Shown: positions 55,823-64,000 of the stretch, piece after piece
Layout: every line of letters begins with the position of its first letter
Position numbering within the stretch: the first letter of the stretch is position 1
Origin: Dokdonella immobilis
Lineage (GTDB): Bacteria; Pseudomonadota; Gammaproteobacteria; Xanthomonadales; Rhodanobacteraceae
Direction: 5' to 3'
Length of the DNA: 64,000 bases
Assembly (NCBI RefSeq): GCF_900115085.1
Contig: NZ_FOVF01000018.1
Span: 1-64,000 of the forward strand
Translations under genes and position numbers: made by a program
The notes under the pieces: generated by a model
What the model was told of the DNA's origin: nothing
Databases searched by the model: none
What the model saw: only the letters and a program-made list of their open reading frames with translations

Positions 55823-56161
55823 TTACTGGTACCAGTTGCCGACGCTGCTCGTGAACGCCGGATCGGCGAAATTCGGCCAGTTGTCCTTGTCGAATCCCGG
55901 TGCGTCCTTCAGGCGCTCCTTGCTGACGTTGAGCACGAGCTTGTGATTCTCGTGGTCGATGCTGAACGCGCTCCACGGCACCGCGAACAGCTTGTCGCCG
56001 AGGCCGAGGATTCCGCCGTAGGAAACGACCGCATAGGCGATCTTCCCGCTGGCCGTGTCCATCATGATTTCCTTGAGATCGCCAAGCGCCTCGTTCTGCG
56101 GATTGCGGATGCCGTCACCGATCAAGGTGGTTGCGGACATGAAACGTGCTGTATTGGTCAT
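55823..56161 (-). CDS. PRC-barrel domain protein
   Basis: The 112-residue protein has [40 protein letters not shown] and [20 protein letters not shown], the beta-barrel PRC fold, with a C-terminal [19 protein letters not shown]. It is a small cytoplasmic protein of unknown function; such stand-alone PRC proteins are often stress-related. Start [10 protein letters not shown] at 56161. Confidence 0.85.
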   Translation of the reverse strand: MTNTARFMSATTLIGDGIRNPQNEALGDLKEIMMDTASGKIAYAVVSYGGILGLGDKLFAVPWSAFSIDHENHKLVLNVSKERLKDAPGFDKDNWPNFADPAFTSSVGNWYQ

Positions 56162-56357
56162 CAGATTGCTCCTTAGGCTGCGGACGGATCCACATCGATG
56201 CCGTCCTGTGCCCCAAGGCTGCACGGTAGAACCTGAACCCGGCACGCCATTGCATCTTTCGCATTCACCGCATCGTCAGTTTCCGCGGATTCGACGCGCA
56301 TTCAGTCGACGCGATCACGCAGGCGACCAACGAAAGCCAGACCCTGCCATGTGCGGC

Positions 56358-57254
56358 TCAATCGTTGCGCCGTTTCGCTCGTGGATGAGCCGCATCGTAA
56401 ACCTTGGCCAGATGCTGGAAATCCAGGTGCGTATAGATCTGGGTGGTGCCGATGTCGGCATGGCCGAGCAGTTCCTGCACGGCGCGAAGGTCGCCAGAGG
56501 ACTCGAGCAGGTGACTGGCGCAGGAGTGCCGCAACAGGTGCGGATAGACGCGTTGCCAGATGCCCTGCTCGCGGGCCCGGCGCTTGAGCCGCGTGCGCAC
56601 GCCGTTCGTGCTGAGCGGGCGGCCGCCGCGGCCACGCAGGATCAGGGCGTCGTCGCCGGCCCGCTGTTGCTCGCGCAGGGCTGTCAGGGCAGACAGCGCC
56701 TGCCGGCCGACCGGCACGATGCGCGTCTTCGAACCCTTGCCGGTGACCCGCAGCATGCCCTCGCCGGGATCGAGATCGCGCCAGCGCAGGCTGACGATCT
56801 CGGCCACGCGCAGGCCGCTGGAATAGAGCAGTTCGAGCATGGCGCGGTCATGCACGGCCTCGGCATCGTCGACCGGGAACTCGAGCAGGACGTTCATCTC
56901 GTCGGCATCGAGCACCTTCGGCAGCTTGCGCGGAATCTTCGGCGAACGCACGCCGACCGCCGGGTTCACGCTGACTTCGCCATCGCGGGCGAGGAAGCGG
57001 AAGAAGCTGCGGCAACTCGACAGGAACAGGCCAAGGCTGGCCGGTGCCAGCCCGGCGCGATGCTGTTCGGCGACCAGGCTCTGCAACTGCGCCGTGCGCA
57101 TCTCGGCCCAGCGCGACAAGCCGAGCTGTTCGGCCCGGGCGCACAGCTTGCCGAGAGCCCGCGCATAATTGTCGAGGGTCGATGGCGAATAGCGCCGTTC
57201 GACGCGCAGGTAGCCCAGATAGCGATCGATCGCGCTGGCCAGCGGCGCGTTCAT
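56358..57254 (-). CDS. xerC: Site-specific tyrosine recombinase XerC
   Basis: The 298-residue recombinase resolves chromosome dimers at dif with XerD. The catalytic residues are in SGLRVAEIVSLRW (Arg), HLLRHSCASHLLES (His-x-x-Arg), LLGHADIGTTQIYTHLDF (His/Tyr). Start MNAPLASAIDRY at 57254 gives the usual length. It forms a dapF-DUF484-xerC run typical of Gammaproteobacteria, with lptM upstream of dapF. Confidence 0.95.
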   Translation of the reverse strand: MNAPLASAIDRYLGYLRVERRYSPSTLDNYARALGKLCARAEQLGLSRWAEMRTAQLQSLVAEQHRAGLAPASLGLFLSSCRSFFRFLARDGEVSVNPAVGVRSPKIPRKLPKVLDADEMNVLLEFPVDDAEAVHDRAMLELLYSSGLRVAEIVSLRWRDLDPGEGMLRVTGKGSKTRIVPVGRQALSALTALREQQRAGDDALILRGRGGRPLSTNGVRTRLKRRAREQGIWQRVYPHLLRHSCASHLLESSGDLRAVQELLGHADIGTTQIYTHLDFQHLAKVYDAAHPRAKRRND

Positions 57255-57255
57255 T

Positions 57256-57942
57256 TCATGCGATGTCGGTGTAGCGGCCAACCGCAACGGCCATCGCCTC
57301 GGCGATCAGGCGCAGGAATACGGTACCCATGCCCGGATGGAAGCGATTGGCATCGAGGCTGCCAATCGCGAGCATGCCGACATGGCCGATCGAGAGCAGG
57401 ACCGCCGATTGCACCTCGCCGGCGCGATCGCCGAACAGCGCATCGAGCTTGTCCTGCTGCAGCCGACCGCACAGCGGCTCGCCGCGCTTGAGGAATTCCG
57501 TGAAGGCCGGCATCGCGACCGGGCCGTCGGCCTCGACCAGCAGCCAGTCCGCCACCGGAAGATCCGGATCGCTGCGGAACAGCACCACGCGCACGAGATC
57601 GGTATGGAAATCCTCGGTCAGGCTGGCGACGACCCGGGTCACCGTATCGGCCAGGCTGCTTGCGCGCATCAGGGCCAGGGTCAGGGTGTGCACCCGCACC
57701 ATCAGGGTTTCGTTCTCGTGGGCGACCTCGATCAGGTCGTGAAGACGACGCGAAAACTCGTTGTTCTTGTCGCGCAGGACCTCGAGCTGGTAGCTGGCCA
57801 GCGAAGCGGCAGGACCCTGCTCGCGCGGCAGCCGCAGCAGCATTGCGATGTCGGGGAATTCCTTGAGGAAATCGGAATGCCGACGCAGGTAGCTCGCCAC
57901 CTCCATCGCAGTCAGGCTGTCCTTCACGCTCAACTCACTCAT
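57256..57942 (-). CDS. DUF484 family protein
   Basis: The 228-residue GAF-like protein has an N-terminal helical MEVASYLRRHSDFLKEFPDI and a C-terminal GAF-type part (LLSIGHVGMLAIGSLDANRF, HPGMGTVFLRLIAEAMA). It is conserved between dapF and xerC and of unknown function. Its ATG overlaps the dapF stop by eight bases and its stop lies one base before xerC starts, so all are cotranslated. Confidence 0.9.
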   Translation of the reverse strand: MSELSVKDSLTAMEVASYLRRHSDFLKEFPDIAMLLRLPREQGPAASLASYQLEVLRDKNNEFSRRLHDLIEVAHENETLMVRVHTLTLALMRASSLADTVTRVVASLTEDFHTDLVRVVLFRSDPDLPVADWLLVEADGPVAMPAFTEFLKRGEPLCGRLQQDKLDALFGDRAGEVQSAVLLSIGHVGMLAIGSLDANRFHPGMGTVFLRLIAEAMAVAVGRYTDIA

Positions 57943-58765
57943 GCCACACTCCTTCGAATGCAAAGCTTGCGGACCCGGTTTTCCAGAGTGGATGTCCAGG
58001 GCCCTGCCATTGGATTTCCAGTGCGCCGCCGGGCAGCCTGACTTCGACTTCGTCGTCGAGAAGGCCACGGCGGTGCAGCACGGCGACCGCGGCACAGGCG
58101 CCGGTGCCGCAGGCCAGGGTCTCGCCGACGCCGCGCTCCCAGACGCGCAGGGCGATCGTGGACCGCGACAGCACCTGGGCGAAGCCGACATTGCAGCCAC
58201 GCGGGAATTCCGCGGCGTGCTCGACCTGCGGACCGAGCACATCGACCTCCGCCGCATCGATGTCGGCGACTTCGACCAGGGCATGCGGATTGCCCATCGA
58301 CACCGCGCCGATCTTCAGCGATCGACCGACCACGTCGATCGAATAAGGATCGCGTTCATGCGGCACGTCGAACGGCAGGGCGGCCGGGGCGAATCGCGGC
58401 TCGCCCATGTCCACGCGAATTCGCTCATCCGCCAGTCGTTCCACGCGCACCGGCCCGGACGGGCTCATCAGGCGCACCAGTCCCTCGCCGAGCACGCCGT
58501 CGCGAGCCAGCCACGCAGCCACGCAGCGCACGCCGTTTCCACACTGGCCGGAGCGCGAACCATCGCTGTTCCAGACCCCGTAGGCAAACGCGCAATCTGC
58601 GTCCTGGCTGGACTCGATGCTGAGCAGCTGATCGAATCCGACACCGAAATGACGATGGCCGATCCGGCGGATGGCCGCCGTATCGAGCGGCAGCGGCCGC
58701 TCGCGGCAATCGATGAGGACGAAATCGTTGCCGATGCCGTGCATCTTGCTGAAGGCGAGGGCCAT
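57935..58765 (-). CDS. dapF: Diaminopimelate epimerase
   Basis: The 276-residue enzyme converts LL-DAP to meso-DAP for lysine and peptidoglycan synthesis. Start MALAFSKMHGIGNDFVLID at 58765, where the frame is open further upstream. Catalytic cysteines are in GQCGNGVRC and LACGTGACAAV. It lies immediately downstream of the lptM-like lipoprotein gene and overlaps DUF484 by eight bases. Confidence 0.96.
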   Translation of the reverse strand: MALAFSKMHGIGNDFVLIDCRERPLPLDTAAIRRIGHRHFGVGFDQLLSIESSQDADCAFAYGVWNSDGSRSGQCGNGVRCVAAWLARDGVLGEGLVRLMSPSGPVRVERLADERIRVDMGEPRFAPAALPFDVPHERDPYSIDVVGRSLKIGAVSMGNPHALVEVADIDAAEVDVLGPQVEHAAEFPRGCNVGFAQVLSRSTIALRVWERGVGETLACGTGACAAVAVLHRRGLLDDEVEVRLPGGALEIQWQGPGHPLWKTGSASFAFEGVWHE

Positions 58766-58778
58766 CGACTGCCCTTCG

Positions 58779-58904
58779 TCAGTGCGAAGACGCGGAAGCA
58801 GCGCGGGTCGATGGCGCGGGCTTGACCAGCTCGCCCTTGTTGCCGCAGCCGGCAAGCAGGCCGAGCAGGGCCAGAAGGATCAGCAATCGGTACACAGGAA
58901 GCAT
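58779..58904 (-). CDS. lptM: LptM (YifL)-like small lipoprotein
   Basis: A 41-codon gene found by reading the gap. The product begins MLPVYRLLILLALLGLLAGC and continues GNKGELVKPAPST. The lipobox LAGC puts the lipidated Cys at residue 20, and GxKGxL(V)xP is the motif of LptM, the small lipoprotein needed for LptD maturation. In E. coli it precedes dapF as here, and the stop is 13 bases before dapF. ATG 58904 is unambiguous. Confidence 0.9.
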   Translation of the reverse strand: MLPVYRLLILLALLGLLAGCGNKGELVKPAPSTRAASASSH

Positions 58905-59014
58905 GCGAAGGCCCGGGGATCAGGAAACCGGGGCCGAGTATAGCGCTGCCGTCCGCATCGGATCGTCGGAGACACTCGCGCAGCCGGGCCGGCGAACGCG
59001 CTATCCTCTGGACC

Positions 59015-59692
59015 ATGCCGCTGACCCCGTTCCTGATCGCTTTTTATATCTTCGCCGGATTCTGCGCCCTGTTCGCGCTGATCAGCGGCTTCGGTGCGCG
59101 GCGGCGCTGGCGCGACCGGCAGCGCCTGTCGGCCTGTCATCGCGGCCTCTGGACCCTGGTCTTCCTGCTTCTGGCCCTGCTCGGCGCGTTGTCCGGATCG
59201 GCCCTGCTCGGCTACCGCCGCCTGACCACCGAAACCACCCTGGCCACGCTCGACGTGCGTCAGCTCGGACCGCAGCGCTACGCCGTGCGCATCGATTTCC
59301 CCGATGGCAGCCATCGTGGCCTCGAACTGGCCGGCGACCAGTGGCAGCTCGACGCGCGCGTGGTCAAGTGGCAACCGCGCGCGGTCATGCTCGGCGCTTC
59401 GCCGCTGTATCGGCTCGATCGCATCAGCGGGCGCTACGCCGACGCGACCGAAGAGAGCGAGCGCGAACGCAGCGTGGTCAGCCTGGACAACAGCAATCCA
59501 TTCGACCTGCTCGACCTGAAACGGCGCTTCCCGCAGTGGCTGCCATGGATCGATGCCGACTACGGCAGCGCTGCCTACCTGCCCATGGTCGATGGCGGCT
59601 CATTCCGCGTCAGCCTGGCTCCGGCCGGAGGACTGGTCGCGCGTCCGGCCGATGCGCAGACCGCGCAGAAACTGGAAGAGGCTGGCTGGTAG
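59015..59692 (+). CDS. Hypothetical membrane protein, 225 aa
   Basis: It has two N-terminal membrane segments (FLIAFYIFAGFCALFALISG, LWTLVFLLLALLGALSGSAL) followed by a large, probably periplasmic beta-rich domain (QRYAVRIDFPDGSHRGLELA, VKWQPRAVMLGASPLYRLDR). It ends DAQTAQKLEEAGW. Similar Xanthomonadaceae proteins have been mislabelled as efflux pumps; no transporter features are seen here. It is divergent from lptM-dapF. Confidence 0.65.
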   Translation: MPLTPFLIAFYIFAGFCALFALISGFGARRRWRDRQRLSACHRGLWTLVFLLLALLGALSGSALLGYRRLTTETTLATLDVRQLGPQRYAVRIDFPDGSHRGLELAGDQWQLDARVVKWQPRAVMLGASPLYRLDRISGRYADATEESERERSVVSLDNSNPFDLLDLKRRFPQWLPWIDADYGSAAYLPMVDGGSFRVSLAPAGGLVARPADAQTAQKLEEAGW

Positions 59693-59794
59693 GCCCGGCC
59701 CGTTTCGGCTGCAAATCGGCCGAATGCAGTAGTATTGAACTGCAGATGGTCGCGTCGGGGCGCGATCGGCGACCAGAGACGGGGAAGGGAATCC

Positions 59795-61225
59795 ATGGCA
59801 GTCAAGCCCAAGCAGGCCGAAAAAACCGGCGTGTCGATCTGGCGCATTGTTGGTGCCGTATTCACCATCGTGGTGTTGATTTCCTACTTGATGTACCACG
59901 CCAGTTTTGTCACTGGCCGCTCGATGCTGCTCGCATTCCCGGGCTGGGAGACCACCTATCGCGCCTGTTGGCCCAATCCCTTCGGTGGCGCCTGGGTCAG
60001 CGACGTGACCCTGATGCCGGTCGAGGGCGACGAGGAGGACGCGTTCCACTTCGATCACCTCACCGTCGACGTGCCGTTCTTCCAGTTCTACCGGGCCGGG
60101 TTCGCCAAGAAGACCCGCGACCGGCTCAAGGCGATTTCCGACATCCGCCTCGAGTTCAGCGGCGGTCATGGTTCACTGGCCTGGCCCTTCAGCAGCGAAC
60201 TGTTCTTCTTCGGAACGGCCAGTGCCTCTCCGTTCGAAGCGGAAGGCTGCGTCGAAGACGGCGCCTGGTGGTCCGACGAACTCACCGAGATGGGCCTCAA
60301 CGCCGGGCCGACCGAGCTGAGCATGGCCTGGCACCGCGATAGCGACAGTCTGGTCAAGGAACAATCCATTCACACTCCCGGCGTGGCGCGCGTCGACTAT
60401 CGCGAAGAGCAGATCATGCATGACGGCTTCCCGCTGTTCAGCCTGATCGAGACCGACGAGAACGAGCTCGCCCTCAGTGAATGGCATATCCGGGACGAGG
60501 GTTTCGTGGCTGCACGCAACCAGTTCTGCGCGCACAAGGACGGCATCGAGACGACCGAGTTCGTCGACCGCCACGTGGCCACGGTAAGGCGCGTGCTCGC
60601 CGCGGTCGGCATGCAACCCGATGAGGCAACCGAGGCGGCCTACAGACGCTATACCGAGAGCGGAGCGCCACTCGATCTCGTCGTCAGCTACGCTCCGACC
60701 ATCGATGCGGCCATCTATGACGATGACGATTGGGGGCGCTGGCTCGCGCGGGCCCATCCGAAGCTGAAAGTCGGCGATCGCGAGATCGCGATCGCCATGC
60801 ATGCCGTCGAGCCGAGGCCATTCGCACCCAGCGACGATGACGACAAGACCCCATTTGCACTCCTGCAGATGGAGCAGAATCGGGCATTGGCGGCGCAACA
60901 GCGCGAGACAAACGACGATGCGCCGCCACCAGGCCCCGGGCATGCGGCTGTGGTCGCCGCCACGCCGGACTCTGCAGCACCGGAGGTGCTCATGGCCTAT
61001 CCGGCCGAGGTCGTGGAACGCCCCGATACCATCCTCGACTATCGCAAGCTTGGTGCCGAGAAGGGCCAACGCTTCATGGTCTACCTCAAGGGCAAGTCGC
61101 CGATGAAGGTCGAGGTGGTCGGCAGCGAGGAGGGCCTGGTCAAGGTGCGTCGCTACCTGCGCAGCGGCTGGCTCGAACACACGATCGCGCGGGCCAGCTT
61201 CGAACGCGCCGTGCGCATTCACTGA
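59795..61225 (+). CDS. Uncharacterised membrane-anchored protein (paralogue of 28173)
   Basis: The 476-residue protein starts at ATG 59795 (GGGGAAGGGA upstream) with an N-terminal anchor (IVGAVFTIVVLISYLMYHAS). It has RNQFCAHKDG and TTEFVDRHVATVRRVLAAVG, aligning with RNTFCAQWLG and STEFVDRHVEAVRSFLVSR in the 28-kb protein, and a similar G.QRF beta module near the C-terminus. The two Cys (YRACWP, SPFEAEGCVED) differ in position. A periplasmic role is inferred. No characterised family recognised. Confidence 0.6.
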   Translation: MAVKPKQAEKTGVSIWRIVGAVFTIVVLISYLMYHASFVTGRSMLLAFPGWETTYRACWPNPFGGAWVSDVTLMPVEGDEEDAFHFDHLTVDVPFFQFYRAGFAKKTRDRLKAISDIRLEFSGGHGSLAWPFSSELFFFGTASASPFEAEGCVEDGAWWSDELTEMGLNAGPTELSMAWHRDSDSLVKEQSIHTPGVARVDYREEQIMHDGFPLFSLIETDENELALSEWHIRDEGFVAARNQFCAHKDGIETTEFVDRHVATVRRVLAAVGMQPDEATEAAYRRYTESGAPLDLVVSYAPTIDAAIYDDDDWGRWLARAHPKLKVGDREIAIAMHAVEPRPFAPSDDDDKTPFALLQMEQNRALAAQQRETNDDAPPPGPGHAAVVAATPDSAAPEVLMAYPAEVVERPDTILDYRKLGAEKGQRFMVYLKGKSPMKVEVVGSEEGLVKVRRYLRSGWLEHTIARASFERAVRIH

Positions 61226-61249
61226 TCCGCCCAGCCGCCAGTCGTTCAC

Positions 61250-61750
61250 TCAGGGCGGGTCGAAGGCTTTCTCGTAGCGGATCGCGTCTTCGCCATCTTC
61301 GTAGTAGCGGGGGCGTTCGCCGATGATGCGGAAACCACGCCGTTCGTAGATGCGTCGCGCCGCGGCATTGTCCGCGCGCACCTCGAGCCGCATGCGCCGG
61401 CAGCCACGCCGACGGGCCGCGCGCTCGCCGGCCTCGAGCAGGCTGTTGCCGAGACCGAGGCCGCGCGATTCGGCCGCGATGGCCAGCGAGTAGAGCCGGG
61501 CGATGTCATTGCCGCGGCGGAAGAACAGGACCAGCGCGCCGACCAGGTGGCGTTCGCCGAGGGCCACCAGGATCATCGCCGAATCGCTGTCGAGATGGCG
61601 CGCCCACTGCCTGGCGCTGAGTCGGTCGCCACGGAAGGACTGGTTTTCGAGCGCGACCAGGTCGGCGAGGTCGCCGTCGACGGCCCGGCGAATGTTGAGC
61701 TTGCGGGCGGCCATGCCGACGGCGTGGCGGGGTGATGGCGGATTCGACAT
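61250..61750 (-). CDS. GNAT acetyltransferase (RimI-like)
   Basis: The 166-residue protein has DGDLADLVALENQSFRGDRL, ARLYSLAIAAESRGLGLGNS (the acetyl-CoA-binding Q/RxxGxG/A loop) and RLEVRADNAAARRIYERRGF, typical of N-terminal or ribosomal-protein acetyltransferases. It is divergent from the RimK-like ligase at 61968. The substrate is unknown. Confidence 0.8.
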   Translation of the reverse strand: MSNPPSPRHAVGMAARKLNIRRAVDGDLADLVALENQSFRGDRLSARQWARHLDSDSAMILVALGERHLVGALVLFFRRGNDIARLYSLAIAAESRGLGLGNSLLEAGERAARRRGCRRMRLEVRADNAAARRIYERRGFRIIGERPRYYEDGEDAIRYEKAFDPP

Positions 61751-61967
61751 CGCGCGAGCCTAGGGAGTCGCCGCTCCGCGCGCAATGGGCGGACACGCAT
61801 GAACGAAGCCGGAATCGTGCCGGCTTCGCGGGCCCGGCGCACTGCAACGCCTCGCAGGCGTATGGCAAACTTCGCCCGGCTTCGATTCCGTCTGCCTGCG
61901 ATCCCTGCCGTGCTCCTGAACCTCCGCCGGGCATCCGTGTCGCGTCACCCTCAATGCCAGGAACTGC

Positions 61968-63452
61968 ATGAGTCGTCTCATCATCGTCGTCGAGAAAACC
62001 TCGGACTGGGGTTCCTACTATCCGTCCGACAACGTCGTGTCGGCGCAGGATTATCTCAAGCAATCGCTCAACGACGACGACGAGCGCACCCAGGTCATCA
62101 ATCTCTGCCGCAGCTACAAGTACCTCGGCACCGGGTACTACGTCTCGCTGCTGGCCGAAGCGCGCGGGCACAAGGTGATTCCCTCGGTCCGCACCATCAA
62201 TGACCTGCGCCGGCGATCACTGTACGGCCTGGACATCGAGGACCTGAGCGGCCGGCTCGGCAAGTTCCTGCCCGCCGGCGGCCGCGACACCACCGATTTC
62301 GGCATCCTCGTGTACTTCGGGGAAACCTCGCACCCGGCCCTCGAGGACCTCGCCCGCCAGGTCTTCGACGCGTTTCCGAGCCCGATCCTGCGCATCGAGT
62401 TCGAGCGCGATCGGGTCTGGCAGATCGCCGCGATCAAGCCCACCGGGCTGCATTCCTTGTCGGACGAACAGGAAGATGCCTTCGCCCAGGTGCTCGATCG
62501 CTTCTCCAAGAAGCTCTGGCGCAAGCCGCGGGCGCGGCGCAAGTACCGCTTCGACCTGGCCATGCTGGTCGACCCCGAAGAGAAGATGCCGCCATCCAAC
62601 AGGAAGGCGCTCAAGCTGTTCATCGAAGCCGGCAGCGAGCTCGGCATCGAGGTCGATCCGATCGGCAAGAACGACTACCAGCGTCTGGCCGAGTACGACG
62701 GCCTGTTCATCCGTGAGACCACCGCCCTCGACAACCACACCTATCGGTTCGCCAACAAGGCCGAGAAGGAGGACATGGTCGTCATCGACGATCCCGAGTC
62801 GATCCTCAAGTGCACCAACAAGATCTACATGCACGACCTCATGCTGTCGCGGAAGCTGCCGATCCCGCGTACCGAGATCCTCTACAAGGATGATCCGAAG
62901 AAGCTCGAGGAGAGCGCCGAACGGCTCGGCTTTCCGCTCGTGCTGAAGATTCCGGACGGTTCGTTCTCGCGCGGCATCGTCAAGGTCGAGAAGCCGGAAA
63001 ACCTCAAGGAAGCGGCCGATACCCTGTTCCAGCATACGGCGCTGATCCTGGCCCAGGAATTCATGTTCACCGAATTCGACTGGCGCATCGGCGTGCTCAA
63101 TCGAGAGCCACTGTATGCCTGCAAGTACTACATGTCGCGCGGCCACTGGCAGATCTACAACCACGGCGCCAAGGGCACGAGCAAATCCGGTGGTTTCGAG
63201 ACGCTGCCGGTGCGCGAGGCGCCGGCCGACGTGGTCAAGCTGGCGCTGAAGGCGACCGCAGCGATCGGCGACGGCCTGTATGGCGTCGACATCAAGAAGG
63301 ACGGCGAGCGCCTGGCCATGATCGAGGTCAACGACAATCCATCGATCGATGCCGGCGTCGAGGATGTCTACCTCGGCGCGGACCTGTATCGGCGCATCAT
63401 GGAGGAATTCCTGCGTCGCATGGAGCGCAAGCGGCTCGGCACGCGCGCCTGA
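61968..63452 (+). CDS. RLAN-domain RimK-type ATP-grasp ligase
   Basis: The 494-residue protein has an N-terminal RimK-like ATP-grasp N-terminal (RLAN) domain (LIIVVEKTSDWGSYYPSDNV, INLCRSYKYLGTGYYVSLLA) and, from about 210, an ATP-grasp domain: EYDGLFIRETTALDNHTYRF, LPIPRTEILYKDD, FPLVLKIPDGSFSRGIVKVE, IEVNDNPSIDAGVEDVYLG. It should form an amide bond between an amino acid and an acceptor. Physiological target is unknown. GNAT is its divergent neighbour. Confidence 0.85.
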   Translation: MSRLIIVVEKTSDWGSYYPSDNVVSAQDYLKQSLNDDDERTQVINLCRSYKYLGTGYYVSLLAEARGHKVIPSVRTINDLRRRSLYGLDIEDLSGRLGKFLPAGGRDTTDFGILVYFGETSHPALEDLARQVFDAFPSPILRIEFERDRVWQIAAIKPTGLHSLSDEQEDAFAQVLDRFSKKLWRKPRARRKYRFDLAMLVDPEEKMPPSNRKALKLFIEAGSELGIEVDPIGKNDYQRLAEYDGLFIRETTALDNHTYRFANKAEKEDMVVIDDPESILKCTNKIYMHDLMLSRKLPIPRTEILYKDDPKKLEESAERLGFPLVLKIPDGSFSRGIVKVEKPENLKEAADTLFQHTALILAQEFMFTEFDWRIGVLNREPLYACKYYMSRGHWQIYNHGAKGTSKSGGFETLPVREAPADVVKLALKATAAIGDGLYGVDIKKDGERLAMIEVNDNPSIDAGVEDVYLGADLYRRIMEEFLRRMERKRLGTRA

Positions 63453-63474
63453 GGCGAACGCGTCGCCACGCCCC

Positions 63475-63765
63475 TCAGCGGATGCCGCGCCGGCGCGGCG
63501 ATACGCGCGATCCGATCCGCTTGCGCAACGCGGCCAGCCAGCGTTTGCGGGTCAGCCAGGCGATGTCGAGCAGCGGCGCACCGATCAACCAGAAGGGCAG
63601 GCTAAACCCCGACAGGGCATTGCCGCGCAGGCCCGGCAGCAGGCAGAGCGCGAGCGTGCCAGCCAGTGCCCAGAGCAGCAGCCAGGGCAGCAGGCCCGGA
63701 GCGACGTTGCGGACGGTCCGCTGGCCAATGGGCGATTCCATGGATGTGAATGGGGCAAGCAACAT
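63475..63765 (-). CDS. Small membrane protein, 96 aa
   Basis: Start MLLAPFTSMESPIGQRTVRN at 63765, with GGAGG seven bases before. There are two hydrophobic segments (LLPWLLLWALAGTLALCLLP, FSLPFWLIGAPLLDIAWL), with a basic C-terminus (RKRIGSRVSPRRRGIR). It is a DUF3311-like or transporter-auxiliary-like small protein by topology only. It lies between the ATP-grasp gene and the antiporter gene. Confidence 0.5.
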   Translation of the reverse strand: MLLAPFTSMESPIGQRTVRNVAPGLLPWLLLWALAGTLALCLLPGLRGNALSGFSLPFWLIGAPLLDIAWLTRKRWLAALRKRIGSRVSPRRRGIR

Positions 63766-63920
63766 AGGGCACCTCCGTTTCGGCACAGACTTCATCGCCA
63801 GGATCTCACCGACTGAGAAACCGGCTTGTCCGTCGCCGGATGCCGGTCGCCCGACCCCTGCTCCAGCGCGGAAGCACGGCGGTCGCGTGCGATAATTCGC
63901 CGTCCTCAACGGAGTGAGCC

Positions 63921-64000
63921 GTGGAAGCGAGTGGTTTCATCCAGTACGCCGTGGTCCTGCTGCTGGCAGCGGTGATCGCGGTGCCGCTGGCCAAGCGATC
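63921..64000 (+). CDS. KefB/KefC-like cation:proton antiporter (5' end only)
   Basis: GTG 63921 with GGAG upstream encodes MEASGFIQYAVVLLLAAVIA then VPLAKR, running off the window. The first helix followed by VPLAKR matches monovalent-cation:proton antiporter-2 (KefB/KefC) proteins. Only 26 residues are visible, so the call is limited to family level. Confidence 0.55.
   Translation, partial: MEASGFIQYAVVLLLAAVIAVPLAKR

Overview
The window is high-GC DNA from a gammaproteobacterium of the Xanthomonadales (Lysobacterales) type; this is inferred from gene order and product resemblance, not from a search. The key marker is the chromosome-origin block: dnaA-dnaN-recF-gyrB on the minus strand, a TPR protein, tonB-exbB-exbD-exbD and pdxJ next to it, and rpmH-rnpA-yidC-mnmE running the other way. 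The dnaA-dnaN gap holds DnaA boxes and an IHF-type sequence, and recF carries two parS-like palindromes, so the window probably spans the replication origin and part of the centromere region.

Layout. 1-5.8 kb is an accessory region: a partial transposase at the left edge, then a run of small same-strand genes of unrelated, mostly uncharacterised families (zinc-ribbon protein, LMW-phosphatase-like, DUF1801, a frameshifted small protein, two small membrane proteins, DUF3601, IS3 remnant, LRR plus zinc-ribbon protein, 117-aa orphan). Short attC-like sequences lie between them, as expected for an integron gene-cassette array, although no integrase is in view. 6.3-17.8 kb is mostly housekeeping and conserved small genes (tsaC/sua5-type, pyrC, DUF2721, SRPBCC, DUF924, VOC, DUF427, MDR oxidoreductase, GFA, YbjQ, DUF4287/5655, ltaE, xth, UPF0149). 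18.1-22.7 kb holds a sigma-like factor coupled to a Ser/Thr kinase-TPR receptor and a cNMP/GGDEF regulator. 23.0-27.1 kb is the glyoxylate shunt (aceB-aceA) with a divergent LysR regulator. 27.3-32.8 kb holds small membrane proteins, an uncharacterised envelope protein, an ECF sigma/anti-sigma/PDZ operon and pdxJ.

32.8-36.8 kb is the TonB energy-transduction cluster plus a secreted TPR protein; 37.0-47.2 kb is the origin block; 47.4-52.3 kb has a dipeptidyl-peptidase IV, LemA and a DUF2207 membrane protein. 52.3-58.9 kb is a minus-strand block (DUF971, a hypothetical protein, hslU, hslV, a PRC-barrel protein, xerC, DUF484, dapF, lptM). 59-64 kb has membrane and envelope orphans, a second member of the 28-kb envelope-protein family, a GNAT, a RLAN/RimK ATP-grasp ligase and the start of a KefB/C-like antiporter.

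The most unusual structural features are: (1) the cassette-like array at 0.3-5.8 kb; (2) two 167-bp, about 98% identical, imperfectly palindromic elements with CTAG ends at 10858 and 49695, in opposite orientation and bracketing the origin; (3) four copies of a GGGAAT/ATTCCC hairpin repeat, one at each consecutive gene junction from the DUF2207 gene to hslV; (4) two parS-like sites inside recF; and (5) two distant paralogues of an uncharacterised membrane-anchored protein family at 28.2 and 59.8 kb.
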